From: Nocardioides exalbidus
GTDB taxonomy: Bacteria > Actinomycetota > Actinomycetes > Propionibacteriales > Nocardioidaceae
Direction: 5' to 3'
Assembly (NCBI RefSeq): GCF_900105585.1
Contig: NZ_FNRT01000001.1
Coordinates: 26,800 to 90,799, forward strand
Length of the DNA: 64,000 bases
Below the pieces are notes generated by a model. That model was not told where the DNA came from. It searched no databases and was given only the letters and a program-made list of their open reading frames with translations. Positions 1 to 8,899 of the stretch are shown piece after piece. Position numbers and translations under genes: made by a program. How positions within the stretch are numbered: the first letter of the stretch is position 1; each line of letters opens with the position of its first letter.

Positions 1-1333
1 CGCAGTAGCCCGACCAGTTCTGGTGGTAGAGGTCGACGGCCAGCTTCGTGCCCTTCTTCGGCAGCGTGAGCGGCTCGAGGCGGAGCTTCGCGTCCTTGTA
101 GGCGGGGTGCTTGACCGAGAAGCCCTCGGAGGTCACCTTGGCCCTCTGCGTGCCGAGCTTCAGCATGCCGGTGCGCGGGTTGTAGGAGTAGCGCAGGCAC
201 TCCTTCACCGACGCCGAGCACCGGGGCTTCTTCCCGTCGGCCCACCCGGTGTAGGCCCACTTCGCGTCGACGAACCAGATCGCGTGGTTGATCCAACCGG
301 CCGACGACTGGAGGTTGGTGTCCTCCCAGCCCCACCAGTAGGTGCCGGTGAGCTTCTTCGGGGTGGTCGGCCTCGGCGTGAGCACCACGGTCGTGGTGGC
401 GGTGGCCGTCGCGGCTCCGGGCGCGGTGAGCGTCAGCGTGAGGGTCCGCGGCTTCGGCGACTTCGGCTTCTTGCCCTTCTTCCGCTTCGGCTGCTCGAGC
501 CGCACGTCGAGGTCGAGGTACTCCGTCGAGCGGTCGTCCAGCGCGCCGACCTCGATCGTGCTCGTGCGGATCTCTATGCCGGTGCCGCTGGCGGTGAGGC
601 GTACGCCGCTCGCCGGGCCGCGCGAGGTGTTGCGGACCTCGAGGCTCACCCGGGCCCACCTGCCCTTCTTCGCACCCACCATCCGGTCGTCGGGCTCGAC
701 CTCGAGGACCGGCTTGTAGGTGTCGGTGAGGTCGTCGGGCAGCGCGGTGCTGAGCGTGGCGCCGCCGGGTGCGTTGACCGTCACGCGGGCGAAGGCGCAC
801 TCGAACAGCGTGGTGCGCAGCCGCGGGTGCGCCGCGGTGGAGATCGCCAGCGCGTTGCCCTGGACGGTCGCCGTCGCCGGCACGGCCTCCCCGTCGACGA
901 ACTGCGCCGCGCCCTCGCCGGGGATGCCGGCGGCGACGAACAGGGCGTTGCACGTGGAGCCGTCCCAGGTGCCGACGTAGACGTTGACCACCGAGCCGTC
1001 GGGAACGCCGTTGAGCGTCGCCGCGGCACCGAGGGTCTGCGCCTCGAGGTCCACCGCGACGTCGACGACGGCGATCTGCTGGGACGGGGTCGACCCGGCC
1101 GCGTGCTGGACGTCGGCCAGCCGTGCGGTGCGGCGTACGACGCCGTCCTCGGCCGAGTCCGCGCGCAGGTGGGCGGTGCCGGGCGCGGCGCGCTCGCTCC
1201 GCTCCTGGCCCGCCAGGTCGGTGAGCGATCCGGACGGCTCCCCGACCGCGACCGCGGGTGCACCGCCCCACGCCAGGACGAGCAGCAACGGCACGGACAC
1301 GAGCAGGCGACCGACTCGCAAGATTCCCCCCAC
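1..1333 (-). CDS. Secreted protein of unknown function, 3' end outside window
   Basis: I do not recognise this protein. Read from a GTG at 1333 it starts with a basic-hydrophobic signal peptide (RVGRLLVSVPLLLVLAWGG, then an Ala-rich cleavage region) and stays open for 444 codons to the window edge. The middle is beta-rich, Thr/Ala-rich sequence of bacterial Ig-like character, then a Lys/Pro-rich linker (QPKRKKGKKPKSPKPR), then an aromatic C-terminal part (GTYWWGWEDTN, WINHAIWFVDAKWAYTGW). A TTG at 1321 would give a slightly shorter signal peptide. Antisense frames are also open here, but only this frame gives a signal peptide and sensible composition. It is divergent from the ABC gene at 1415. 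An exported surface or matrix protein is likely; no function can be assigned. Confidence 0.7.
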   Translation of the reverse strand, partial: MGGILRVGRLLVSVPLLLVLAWGGAPAVAVGEPSGSLTDLAGQERSERAAPGTAHLRADSAEDGVVRRTARLADVQHAAGSTPSQQIAVVDVAVDLEAQTLGAAATLNGVPDGSVVNVYVGTWDGSTCNALFVAAGIPGEGAAQFVDGEAVPATATVQGNALAISTAAHPRLRTTLFECAFARVTVNAPGGATLSTALPDDLTDTYKPVLEVEPDDRMVGAKKGRWARVSLEVRNTSRGPASGVRLTASGTGIEIRTSTIEVGALDDRSTEYLDLDVRLEQPKRKKGKKPKSPKPRTLTLTLTAPGAATATATTTVVLTPRPTTPKKLTGTYWWGWEDTNLQSSAGWINHAIWFVDAKWAYTGWADGKKPRCSASVKECLRYSYNPRTGMLKLGTQRAKVTSEGFSVKHPAYKDAKLRLEPLTLPKKGTKLAVDLYHQNWSGYC

Positions 1334-1414
1334 GGGTAGCGACCAAGGCCCCCTTTCCTATCCCGGACGCCTCACCGGGGGCATCCGTCGAAAGTCTGAG
1401 GGGCGGCTGCTTGG

Positions 1415-2101
1415 ATGAACGGCATGGCCAAGAAGAAGGCAGCCCCCCGCAAGCCGGCGCTGCTCACGGTCCGCGGGATCACCCGGAAGTTCGCCGAACG
1501 GACCATCCTCGACGGCGTCGACCTCGACGTCCGTGCCGGTGAGGCGGTCGGCGTGGTCGGGCCGAACGGCAGCGGCAAGTCGACGCTCCTGCGCTGCATC
1601 GTCGGAGCCGACGAGGCCGACGCGGGCGAGTCGACCCTGGCCGGGACCGTGCTCGACGAGCGGTTGCCCGAGATCCGCGCGGACCTCGCGATCGTGATGG
1701 ACGACATCGACTTCTTCCCCGACCTCTCCGTCGTCGAGCACCTCGACCTCGTCGCGCGGGCGCACTCCCAGGCCGACGCGGAGGAGGTGGTCAACGTCGT
1801 GCTCGCCGAGGTCGGCCTGATGGAGGTCTCCGGCCAGCTCCCCTCCACGCTGTCGTCGGGCCAGCGTCGGCGACTCGCCCTGGCGAGCGCGTTCGTCCGC
1901 CCGCGCAAGCTGCTCGTCCTCGACGAGCCGGAGGCCCGGCTCGACGTGGAGGGCGTGACCTGGCTCGGCGACAAGCTGGTCGCGGAGAAGAAGGCCGGGC
2001 GTGCGGTGCTGCTGGTCAGCCACGACCCCGGGCTCGTCGAGCGCGTGTGCGACCGCGTCGTACGCCTCGGGCCCGCGCCGGAGCCCTCCGATGTCGACTG
2101 A
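1415..2101 (+). CDS. ABC transporter ATP-binding protein
   Basis: A 228-residue single nucleotide-binding domain. It has Walker A GPNGSGKST (residues 49-57), signature LSSGQ (146-150), Walker B LLVLDEP (166-172) and a switch histidine in VSHDP. The usual Q-loop glutamine is not obvious; that region reads VMDDIDFFPD. ATG codons at 1415 and 1424 are both possible starts. It overlaps the next gene, a polytopic membrane protein, by 11 bp, so the two are probably translated together as a two-gene exporter. No binding-protein gene is nearby, which favours export over import. The substrate is unknown. Confidence 0.9.
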   Translation: MNGMAKKKAAPRKPALLTVRGITRKFAERTILDGVDLDVRAGEAVGVVGPNGSGKSTLLRCIVGADEADAGESTLAGTVLDERLPEIRADLAIVMDDIDFFPDLSVVEHLDLVARAHSQADAEEVVNVVLAEVGLMEVSGQLPSTLSSGQRRRLALASAFVRPRKLLVLDEPEARLDVEGVTWLGDKLVAEKKAGRAVLLVSHDPGLVERVCDRVVRLGPAPEPSDVD

Positions 2102-3617
2102 GGTCGCCCCCGAGCGCGCCGAGGTCCCGTCCGCGCGGGAGATCCGGCAGGAGATCCGCGACTGGCGCCGGGGCCGCGCCGAGCTGAAGTGGGGCGAGGC
2201 GATCTCGGACGCCTACGTCGCGCTCTTCTGCGTGGTGATGATCGGCGCGATGGCCGGCAACGTCGTGCTCAACCTGCGGCAGCTGGCCGACGAGACGTGC
2301 ACCGGCAGCTGCGGTGAGGTGCGCTCGGCCGCCCCGTGGCTGGTCGCGCTGGCCGTCGCGCTCCTCGCGCTCGGCATGTCCCGCCTGCTCGGGCCCGTCT
2401 TCAGCCCGCCGGCCTCGAACAGCTGGGTGCTGAGCTCGCCCGTCGACCGCGGCGGCCTGCTGCGTCCGGGCTGGCTCCGGACCACTGCCCTGACCGCGGT
2501 CGGCGCAGCGCTCCTGCTCGTCGCCCCCGCGGTCCTCAGCGGCTTCGCCTGGCACGAGGCGGTCGTCTACCTCGTCGCCGGCAGCGCGACGGCCCTCGCC
2601 TGCGTCGGGGTCGCCGCGCTGTCGCAGGTGCACGAGGACCCGGTCTCCCGCTGGCTCACCTGGCTGGTCACCGTGGTGCTCTGGGTGGTGCTGGGCCTGT
2701 CGGCGACCCACGAGCTCGAGCGGCTGCCGGAGGTGTCGCCGGGCGTCGTCCTGGCGGTCGCGGTCGCCATGGTGGTCGTCGCCGTCCTCCTCGCGTGGCG
2801 CTCGGCCGCCGCGGTCGGCAAGGTCTCGCGCCGGGTCCTCGGCCAGACCGAGCACCTCTCCCCCAGCCTCTCCGGCGCGCTGTCGTCGGTCGACCTCGGC
2901 CTGATGTACGACGTCCTGCTGGCGCGCCGCTGGGGGCGTGGCGCACACGTGCGCAGCCACACCGGAGGTCCGCTCGGCTGGGCAGCACTGGTGCACCGCG
3001 ACCTCCGCCGGGCGCTCCGCACGCCGCAGCCCTACGTGCTGCTGGCCGGGCTCGTGCTCGTGCCCTACGCGGCCGCCGAGGCAGACGCCGGCCGGGCGGT
3101 CGTGCTCGCGACGACGTTCGCCGGCCTGCTGGGCGGGCCTGCGCTCTGCGTCGGGCTGCGGGTCGTCGTCCGGACCGAGGGGCTGGCGCGGATGATGCCC
3201 TTCCGGCGGCAGCGGCTGCTGCTGGCCCACCTCGTCGTCCCCGGCGGCGCGCTGATGCTCTTCGCGCTGTCGACCACCCCCACGCTGGTCGACGAGGTCT
3301 CCGGCGGCGGGGCGGTCAACCTCGCCATCGCGTGTGGCCTGTCCTCGATCGCGGCCACGGTGCGCTGGATCACGGGGAAGCCGCCGAACTACGCGGCCCC
3401 GATGGTGAGCACACCGGCAGGCGGGGCCCCGACCGGCATCATCTTCAGCGTGCTGCGCGGCTTCGACGTGTGGGCGATCACCGCCCTGCCGCTGATGTTC
3501 GGCCAGGGCGGGATGCTCTTCTCGACCATCATCAGCATCGGCGTCATCGCGTTCCTGACGTCCGACGGGATCCAGCCGCCGGCGCAGCAACCGGCCCGCA
3601 AGCCCACCGGGAAGTAG
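2091..3617 (+). CDS. Polytopic membrane protein, probable ABC exporter permease (DUF6297-like)
   Basis: A 508-residue protein starting at ATG 2091, inside the end of the upstream ATPase gene. A charged cytoplasmic N-terminus (REIRQEIRDWRRGRAELKWGE) is followed by about ten hydrophobic segments, including ALFCVVMIGAMAGNVVL, LVALAVALLALG, VVLAVAVAMVVVAVLLAW and MLFSTIISIGVIAFL. It has no ATPase motif. Overlap with the ATP-binding gene and the topology make it the likely permease. The resemblance to the actinobacterial DUF6297 family is from memory and needs a profile search. It ends 5 bp from the convergent yczE-like gene. Confidence 0.75.
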   Translation: MSTEVAPERAEVPSAREIRQEIRDWRRGRAELKWGEAISDAYVALFCVVMIGAMAGNVVLNLRQLADETCTGSCGEVRSAAPWLVALAVALLALGMSRLLGPVFSPPASNSWVLSSPVDRGGLLRPGWLRTTALTAVGAALLLVAPAVLSGFAWHEAVVYLVAGSATALACVGVAALSQVHEDPVSRWLTWLVTVVLWVVLGLSATHELERLPEVSPGVVLAVAVAMVVVAVLLAWRSAAAVGKVSRRVLGQTEHLSPSLSGALSSVDLGLMYDVLLARRWGRGAHVRSHTGGPLGWAALVHRDLRRALRTPQPYVLLAGLVLVPYAAAEADAGRAVVLATTFAGLLGGPALCVGLRVVVRTEGLARMMPFRRQRLLLAHLVVPGGALMLFALSTTPTLVDEVSGGGAVNLAIACGLSSIAATVRWITGKPPNYAAPMVSTPAGGAPTGIIFSVLRGFDVWAITALPLMFGQGGMLFSTIISIGVIAFLTSDGIQPPAQQPARKPTGK

Positions 3618-3621
3618 TCGC

Positions 3622-4305
3622 TCAGACCTCGTCGGGGCGCATCACGTCGACGGTGAGCCACGGCAGCATGAGCTGCGTGAGCGGGCCGATCGCGAGGGCG
3701 TAGACCACGGTGCCGATGCCGAGCGTGCCGCCGAGCAGCAGGCCGATCACGACGACGGCGACCTCGAGGCCGGTGCGGACCAGCCGCAGCGAGAGGCCGG
3801 TGCGGCGGTGCAGGCCGGTCATGAGGCCGTCACGCGGGCCGCGGCCGAGCTGGGCGCCGATGTAGAGCGCGCTCGCGAACCCGCAGAGCGCGACGCCGCC
3901 GATCATCAGCGCCACCCGGGCGACGATGCTGTCGGGGCGGTCGAGCACGGCGAGCGTGGCGTCGGCGGAGAGGCCGACGACGATCGCGTTGCTGATCGTG
4001 CCGAGGCCGGGCATCTCCCTGAGCGGGATCCACAGCACCAGCACCACGAAGCTGAACAGCACGACCGCCTGGCCGAGGGTCATCGGCACGTGCTGGATGA
4101 AGCCGGAGTGCAGCACGTCCCACGGGGCCAGGCCGAGCGCGCCGCGGACCATCATCGCGAGCGAGACGCCGTAGAGGAACAGCCCGACGTAGAGCTGCGG
4201 GAGGCGGCGGGCGAGCCGGCCGGCGCGCAGCTGGGCGATCGGGCCGAGGTCGACGAGGACGGAGCGGGGGGCGTGCGTGGTGCCGGCGGGAGAGGTCGTG
4301 CTCAT
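3622..4305 (-). CDS. YczE/YitT-type integral membrane protein
   Basis: A 227-residue membrane protein with five or six hydrophobic segments, starting MSTTSPAGTT at ATG 4305. The segment LYVGLFLYGVSLAMMVRGALGLAPWDVLH and the later GRGPRDGLMTGLHRRTG are typical of the YczE/YyaS family. It is divergent from a MocR-type regulator at 4367. YczE-like genes beside GntR/MocR regulators are a recurring arrangement, and the regulator may control this gene through the inverted repeat between them. Transport or export is the usual guess; the substrate is unknown. Confidence 0.8.
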   Translation of the reverse strand: MSTTSPAGTTHAPRSVLVDLGPIAQLRAGRLARRLPQLYVGLFLYGVSLAMMVRGALGLAPWDVLHSGFIQHVPMTLGQAVVLFSFVVLVLWIPLREMPGLGTISNAIVVGLSADATLAVLDRPDSIVARVALMIGGVALCGFASALYIGAQLGRGPRDGLMTGLHRRTGLSLRLVRTGLEVAVVVIGLLLGGTLGIGTVVYALAIGPLTQLMLPWLTVDVMRPDEV

Positions 4306-4321
4306 GACCCCAGTGTGCGCT

Positions 4322-4350
4322 CGATTGGCCTTGTCCGACATAGCCAATCG
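4322..4350. promoter_or_regulatory. Inverted repeat in yczE/mocR divergent promoter, probable MocR operator
   Basis: Perfect 8-bp arms CGATTGGC (4322-4329) and GCCAATCG (4343-4350) are separated by 13 bp. They lie in the 61-bp gap between the divergent starts at 4305 and 4367. This is the only dyad in the gap. Self- and neighbour-regulation from such a site is usual for MocR proteins; binding here is inferred. Confidence 0.6.
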
Positions 4351-4366
4351 TGGAACAGTGGCCTGC

Positions 4367-5830
4367 ATGAGCCGCGTCGTCAGCGCCCAGCGCGTAGCCA
4401 CCCTGGCGGGCGACTTCCCGCGTTCCCCTGCCTACCTGGGCCTGGCGGAGGGCTTGCGCGTCCTCATCGGCGACGGCCGGATCGGGATCGGCGTACGCCT
4501 GCCGAGCGAGCGCGAGCTCACCGCGGCGCTCGACGTCTCCCGCACCACCGTGACCCGGGCCTACGAGGTGCTGCGCGAGTCGGGGTACGCCGAGGCGCGA
4601 CGCGGGTCGGGCACCTTCACAAGAGTGCCGGGCGGGCAGCGCCGCTCCCACGACCGGGCCCTGATGCCGGGGACCGGCGGCGAGGACGTGATCGACCTCA
4701 ACTGCGCGGCCCACTCCGCCCCGCCCGGGCTGGTGGAGTCCTACCAGCGCGCGACCGCGCAGCTCCCCGCCTACCTGAGCGGCCCCGGCTACTTCCCGCT
4801 CGGCGTCCCGGCGCTCCAGGCGCGGATCGCGGCGGCCTACGACGCCCGCGGGCTGCCGACCGTCCCGGAGCAGGTCATGGTCACCGCCGGCGCGCTCGCG
4901 GCGGCGTCGATCGTCGCGCAGGCCTTCACCGCTCCGGGCGAGCGCGTCGTCGTGGAGTCACCGACCTACCCCAACGCGACGCAGGCCATCCGCCACGCCG
5001 GTGCACGGCTGGTGCCCGCCGCGGTCGACCCGGACGGCTGGGACCTCGACACCATGGCGGCGACCATGCGCCAGACCTCACCGCGGCTGGCCTACCTGAT
5101 CCCCGACTTCCAGAACCCGACCGGACACCTGATGTCCGACGCGCAGCGCGAGGAGCTCGGCGCTGCGCTGGCCCGCACCCGCACGACCGTCGTCGCCGAC
5201 GAGGCGCACCAGGCGCTCGCCCTGGCGCCGGGGCTCGCCGAGTCGATGCCGCGGCCGATGGCGGCGTACGCCGACGGGGCCATCACGATCGGCAGCGCGA
5301 GCAAGTCCTACTGGGGCGGGCTGCGGCTGGGCTGGGTCCGGGCACCGCTCGCCGACATGGAGCGCCTCCTCCAGGCGCGGATCGGGCTCGACCTCGGCGC
5401 GCCGGTCTTCGAGCAGCTGGTCCTGGCCGACCTGATGGAGCACGCTGACGAGGTGCTGCCGGCCCACCGCGAGCGGCTGGTCGCCGGTCGCGACGCGCTC
5501 GTCACCGCGCTGGGCGAGCACCTGCCGGAGTGGCGGTTCCGGGTGCCCGATGGTGGCCTCGCGCTCTGGTGCGAGCTGCCCGAGCCGCTCGCGACGGCCA
5601 CGACCGCCGAGGCCGAGCGCCGCGGCGTGGTGGTGGCGCCCGGTCCGGTCTTCGCGGTCGAGGGCGGGCTCGACCGCTACGTCCGGATCCCGTGGACCGC
5701 CTCATCGGACGACCTGACCGAGGCCGTACGCCGCCTCGCCGCCGCGTGGGAGCACGTCACCGCGGACGCACACCGGCCAACGTCCCCACGATCGCGTCGT
5801 GGGTCCGCCGGCCGGGTGATGGTGGCCTAG
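4367..5830 (+). CDS. MocR-family PLP-dependent transcriptional regulator (GntR wHTH + aminotransferase fold)
   Basis: A 487-residue protein starting at ATG 4367. The N-terminal GntR winged helix shows VRLPSERELTAALDVSRTTVTRAYEVLRESGY and the wing RRGSGTF. The rest is a type-I aminotransferase-like domain with ESPTYPNATQAIRHAG, DFQNPTGHLMSDAQRE and the PLP-lysine motif SASKSYWGGLRLGW. These proteins sense PLP or amino-acid-like ligands and act as regulators rather than enzymes. The Arg/Ser/Pro-rich tail after about residue 465 is not part of the fold. Its likely target is the divergent yczE-like gene. The gene ends 7 bp from convergent serA. Confidence 0.92.
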   Translation: MSRVVSAQRVATLAGDFPRSPAYLGLAEGLRVLIGDGRIGIGVRLPSERELTAALDVSRTTVTRAYEVLRESGYAEARRGSGTFTRVPGGQRRSHDRALMPGTGGEDVIDLNCAAHSAPPGLVESYQRATAQLPAYLSGPGYFPLGVPALQARIAAAYDARGLPTVPEQVMVTAGALAAASIVAQAFTAPGERVVVESPTYPNATQAIRHAGARLVPAAVDPDGWDLDTMAATMRQTSPRLAYLIPDFQNPTGHLMSDAQREELGAALARTRTTVVADEAHQALALAPGLAESMPRPMAAYADGAITIGSASKSYWGGLRLGWVRAPLADMERLLQARIGLDLGAPVFEQLVLADLMEHADEVLPAHRERLVAGRDALVTALGEHLPEWRFRVPDGGLALWCELPEPLATATTAEAERRGVVVAPGPVFAVEGGLDRYVRIPWTASSDDLTEAVRRLAAAWEHVTADAHRPTSPRSRRGSAGRVMVA

Positions 5831-5836
5831 GAGCCG

Positions 5837-7432
5837 TCAGGACAGGTTGACCGCGCGCACCGAGGCGGCCTGCATGGCCGACTCGATCTCGGCGAGGGTG
5901 TCGGCCGGGATGGCCGAGTCGACGCTCAGCGCGACGAGCGCGGCACCGCCCTGCTCCTGGCGCGAGACCTGCATGCCGGCGATGTTGACCGACGCGTCGC
6001 CGAGGATCCCACCGATGACGCCGACCATGCCGGGACGGTCCTCGTAGGTGAGGAAGGCGAGGTGGGTGGCGGGCTCGAGGTCGACGTCGAAGCCGTTGAC
6101 CTCGACGAGCCGCTCCTTCTGCGCGAGCCCGACGAGCGTGCCGCTGACCGAGACCTGGGTGCCGTCGGCGAGGGTGCCCCGCAGCGTGATCAGGTTGCGG
6201 TGGTCGGGGCTCTCGGCCTCGGTCAGGAGGCGCACCTCGGTGCCGCGCTCGGCCGCCAGCAGCGGTGCGTTCACGTAGGAGACCTGCTCCTCGACGATGT
6301 CGGCGAAGACGCCCTTCAGCGCGGCCAGCTCGAGCACCTTGACGTCGTACTCCGTGATCTCGCCGCGCACCTCCACGTCGAGCTGCTGGGCGGTCTCGCC
6401 GGCGAGGGCGGTGAAGACGCGGCCGAGCTTCTCGGTGAGCGGGATGCCGGGGCGCACGTCCTCGGCGATGACGCCGCCCTGGACGTTGACGGCGTCGGGC
6501 ACGAGCTCACCGCTGAGGGCCAGGCGGACCGACTTCGCGACCGCGATGCCGGCCTTCTCCTGGGCCTCGTCGGTCGAGGCGCCGAGGTGCGGGGTGGCGA
6601 CGACGTTCTCGAGCTCGAAGAGCGGGCTGTCGGTGCACGGCTCCGACGCGAAGACGTCGAGGCCCGCGGCCGCGATCTGGCCGGTCTTGAGCGCGTCGTA
6701 GAGGGCGGCCTCGTCGACGATGCCGCCGCGCGCGGCGTTGACGAGGACCAGGCTCTGCTTGGCCCGGGCGAGCTGGTCGGCGCCGATCAGGCCGACGGTC
6801 TCGGGCGTCTTGGGGAGGTGGACGCTCATGAAGTCCGACTCCGCGAGGAGGGTGTCGAGGTCGACGAGGCGCACGCCCATCTGCGCGGCGCGGCCGGCCT
6901 GGACGTAGGGGTCGTAGGCGATGACCTTCATGCCGAAGGCGCTCAGCCGCTGCGCGACCAGCACGCCGATGCGGCCGAGGCCGACGATGCCGACGGTCTT
7001 CTCGTAGAGCTCGATGCCGGTGTACTTCGACCGCTTCCACTCCCCGCCCCGCAGCGCGGCGTGGGCCGGGCTGATGTGGCGGGCCGCGGCGAGCATCAGG
7101 GCGACGGCGAGCTCGGCGGCGCTGACGATGTTGGAGGTCGGCGCGTTCACGACCATGACGCCGGCCTGGGTGGAGGCCTTCACGTCGACGTTGTCGAGGC
7201 CGACCCCCGCGCGGGCGACGACCTTCAGCCGGGACGCGGCGGCGAGCGCCTCGGCGTCGACCTTGGTCGCGGAGCGGACCAGGATCGCGTCGACGTCGGC
7301 GATCGCGGGGATCAGCTCGGCGCGGTCGGCGCCGTTGCAGTGCCGGATCTCGAAGTCCGGGCCGAGCGCCTCGATCGTGGCGGGGCTCAGCTCTTCGGCG
7401 ATGAGCACGACAGGCTTGACGGGTGCGTTCAC
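5837..7432 (-). CDS. serA: D-3-phosphoglycerate dehydrogenase (long ACT-domain form)
   Basis: A 531-residue enzyme that oxidises 3-phosphoglycerate to 3-phosphohydroxypyruvate, the first step of serine biosynthesis. The start is the GTG at 7432 (VNAPVKPVVLIAEELSP). The NAD fold shows GLGRIG, and the catalytic region has NAARGGIVDEAAL and TPHLGASTDEAQ. After the catalytic part come the intervening domain typical of actinobacterial enzymes and a C-terminal ACT domain (TYEDRPGMVGVIGGILGD) that usually gives serine feedback inhibition. The length matches the mycobacterial long form (about 528). In many actinobacteria serA follows ilvBNC directly; here 7.5 kb of iron, permease and other genes lies between. 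Confidence 0.97.
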   Translation of the reverse strand: MNAPVKPVVLIAEELSPATIEALGPDFEIRHCNGADRAELIPAIADVDAILVRSATKVDAEALAAASRLKVVARAGVGLDNVDVKASTQAGVMVVNAPTSNIVSAAELAVALMLAAARHISPAHAALRGGEWKRSKYTGIELYEKTVGIVGLGRIGVLVAQRLSAFGMKVIAYDPYVQAGRAAQMGVRLVDLDTLLAESDFMSVHLPKTPETVGLIGADQLARAKQSLVLVNAARGGIVDEAALYDALKTGQIAAAGLDVFASEPCTDSPLFELENVVATPHLGASTDEAQEKAGIAVAKSVRLALSGELVPDAVNVQGGVIAEDVRPGIPLTEKLGRVFTALAGETAQQLDVEVRGEITEYDVKVLELAALKGVFADIVEEQVSYVNAPLLAAERGTEVRLLTEAESPDHRNLITLRGTLADGTQVSVSGTLVGLAQKERLVEVNGFDVDLEPATHLAFLTYEDRPGMVGVIGGILGDASVNIAGMQVSRQEQGGAALVALSVDSAIPADTLAEIESAMQAASVRAVNLS

Positions 7433-7549
7433 AGCGGGGTCCTCGAGAGTGGAGAGAGTGTGTCCGGGACTGCACGACGCTGTGCACGCGTCACGATACC
7501 CGCGACGCCCCGCAGGGTCACAGGCTCCCCACATGTCGGACCCCACGCC

Positions 7550-7555
7550 TAGCCT
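7550..7555 (+). promoter_or_regulatory. -10 box of probable leaderless promoter
   Basis: TAGCCT lies 6 nt before the ATG at 7562, putting transcription start at about the start codon. No clear -35 is seen. Confidence 0.5.
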
Positions 7556-7561
7556 GAGGGG

Positions 7562-8137
7562 ATGGGCGCGATGGACGACGCGGAGCGGCTCGAGCCGGGG
7601 ACGATCGAGGAGTGGAGCGCGTGGCTCCACGAGCACCACGCCCAGCCGACCGGCGTGTTCCTGGTGACCCCCCGCCGGGCGGCCGACCGGCCGTTCTCCT
7701 ACGAGGAGTCGGTGCTCGAGGCGCTGCGCTACGGCTGGGTCGACTCCACGGTGAAGCCGGTCGACGAGTCCCGCACGATGATGTGGTTCGCCCCACGCCG
7801 CAGGGGCAGCATGTGGACCCGCATCAACAAGGGCCGCATCGCCCGCCTCGAGGAGGCGGGACTGATGCAGCCGGCCGGTGTCGCCGCCGTCGAGGTGGCG
7901 AAGCAGACGGGCATGTGGACCCTCATGGACGACGTCGAGGACCTGGTCGTGCCGGACGACCTCGCCGCCGCGTTCGACGCGAACCCGGGGGCACGCGAGC
8001 ACTGGGACTCGTGGTCACCGTCGGCCCGCAAGATGATCCTGACGTGGATCGTGCTGGCCAAGCGGCCCGAGACACGGGACGCGCGGATCACGACCACCGC
8101 CCGGAAGGCTGCTCAGGGGGTCAAGTCGCAGCCGTGA
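7562..8137 (+). CDS. YdeI/OmpD-associated family protein
   Basis: A 191-residue soluble protein with the family pattern: EEWSAWLHEHH, GVFLVTPRR, SVLEALRYGWVDSTVKPVDES, then WFAPRRRGSMWTRINKGRIARLEEAGLMQPAG and the C-terminal WIVLAKRPETRDARITTTARKA. These proteins are common in soil actinobacteria and have no established biochemical role. A TAGCCT -10 box 6 nt upstream suggests a leaderless transcript. It ends 10 bp from the convergent DsbA-family gene. Confidence 0.85.
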   Translation: MGAMDDAERLEPGTIEEWSAWLHEHHAQPTGVFLVTPRRAADRPFSYEESVLEALRYGWVDSTVKPVDESRTMMWFAPRRRGSMWTRINKGRIARLEEAGLMQPAGVAAVEVAKQTGMWTLMDDVEDLVVPDDLAAAFDANPGAREHWDSWSPSARKMILTWIVLAKRPETRDARITTTARKAAQGVKSQP

Positions 8138-8147
8138 GCGGCGCGCC

Positions 8148-8861
8148 TCAGATGGCGCAGCCGTCGGGACCGCAGGCCTCGCCGGCGTCACCGGTCGCAA
8201 GCACCTCGATCTTCGGGTGCGACGCCGACCACGCCTTCTCGAGGACCTGGCTGAACACCTCGGTCGGCTGGGCTCCGGAGACGCCGTACTTCTCGTCGAT
8301 GACGAAGAACGGGACGCCCGTCGCGCCGTAGGCCTGCGCCTGCTCCACGTCGGCGTGCACGTCCTGGGTGAACTCGGTGCCGGCGAGCACCTCGTCGACG
8401 CGTGCGCCGTCGAGCCCGGCGGCGACCGCGAGCTCGCGCAGCACCGCGTGGTCGGCGACGTTGCGCGCCTCGGTGAAGTACGCCTTCAGCAGCGCCTCCT
8501 TCACCCGGCCCTGCAGCTCGTTGCCGCCCTGCTCGTGCGCGAGGTGGATGACGCGGTGGGCGTCGACGGTGTTGAGGTGGAGGGTCTCGGAGAGCCGGTA
8601 GACCAGGCCCTCCTCGGCCGCGACGGCCTCGACGCGGTCCTGCATCTGCTTCGCGCCGTCGGGCGACTGGCCGTACTTGCGGGCCAGCATGGCCGTGGTG
8701 TTCTCCGTCGGCACGGCCGGCGCGCCCGGGTCGAGCTGGTAGGAGCGCCAGTGCACCTCCACCTCGTCGGCGTGCGCGAACTCGGCCAGGGCGTTCTCGA
8801 TGCGACGCTTGCCGATGTAGCACCACGGGCAGACGACGTCGGACCAGATCTCGATCTTCAC
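8148..8861 (-). CDS. DsbA-family oxidoreductase, FrnE type
   Basis: A 237-residue cytoplasmic thioredoxin-fold protein; no signal peptide is present. The redox motif CPWC is near the N-terminus in WSDVVCPWCYIGKRRIE, and the cis-Pro loop is ATGVPFFVIDEKYGVSGAQP. The C-terminal tail GEACGPDGCAI carries two more cysteines, common in actinobacterial FrnE-like members. The start is the GTG at 8861; longer frames upstream lack family homology. FrnE proteins act as disulfide isomerases or polyketide-associated oxidoreductases; the client here is unknown. Confidence 0.92.
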   Translation of the reverse strand: MKIEIWSDVVCPWCYIGKRRIENALAEFAHADEVEVHWRSYQLDPGAPAVPTENTTAMLARKYGQSPDGAKQMQDRVEAVAAEEGLVYRLSETLHLNTVDAHRVIHLAHEQGGNELQGRVKEALLKAYFTEARNVADHAVLRELAVAAGLDGARVDEVLAGTEFTQDVHADVEQAQAYGATGVPFFVIDEKYGVSGAQPTEVFSQVLEKAWSASHPKIEVLATGDAGEACGPDGCAI

Positions 8862-8899
8862 GACCGCACCAACACCGCCGGTCCGCCGGGTGTTCCCGC

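Noticed and set aside
6062..7552. 496-codon plus-strand frame opposite serA
   Set aside because: Its composition follows the codon pattern of serA. No motif, start signal or continuity argues for a gene.
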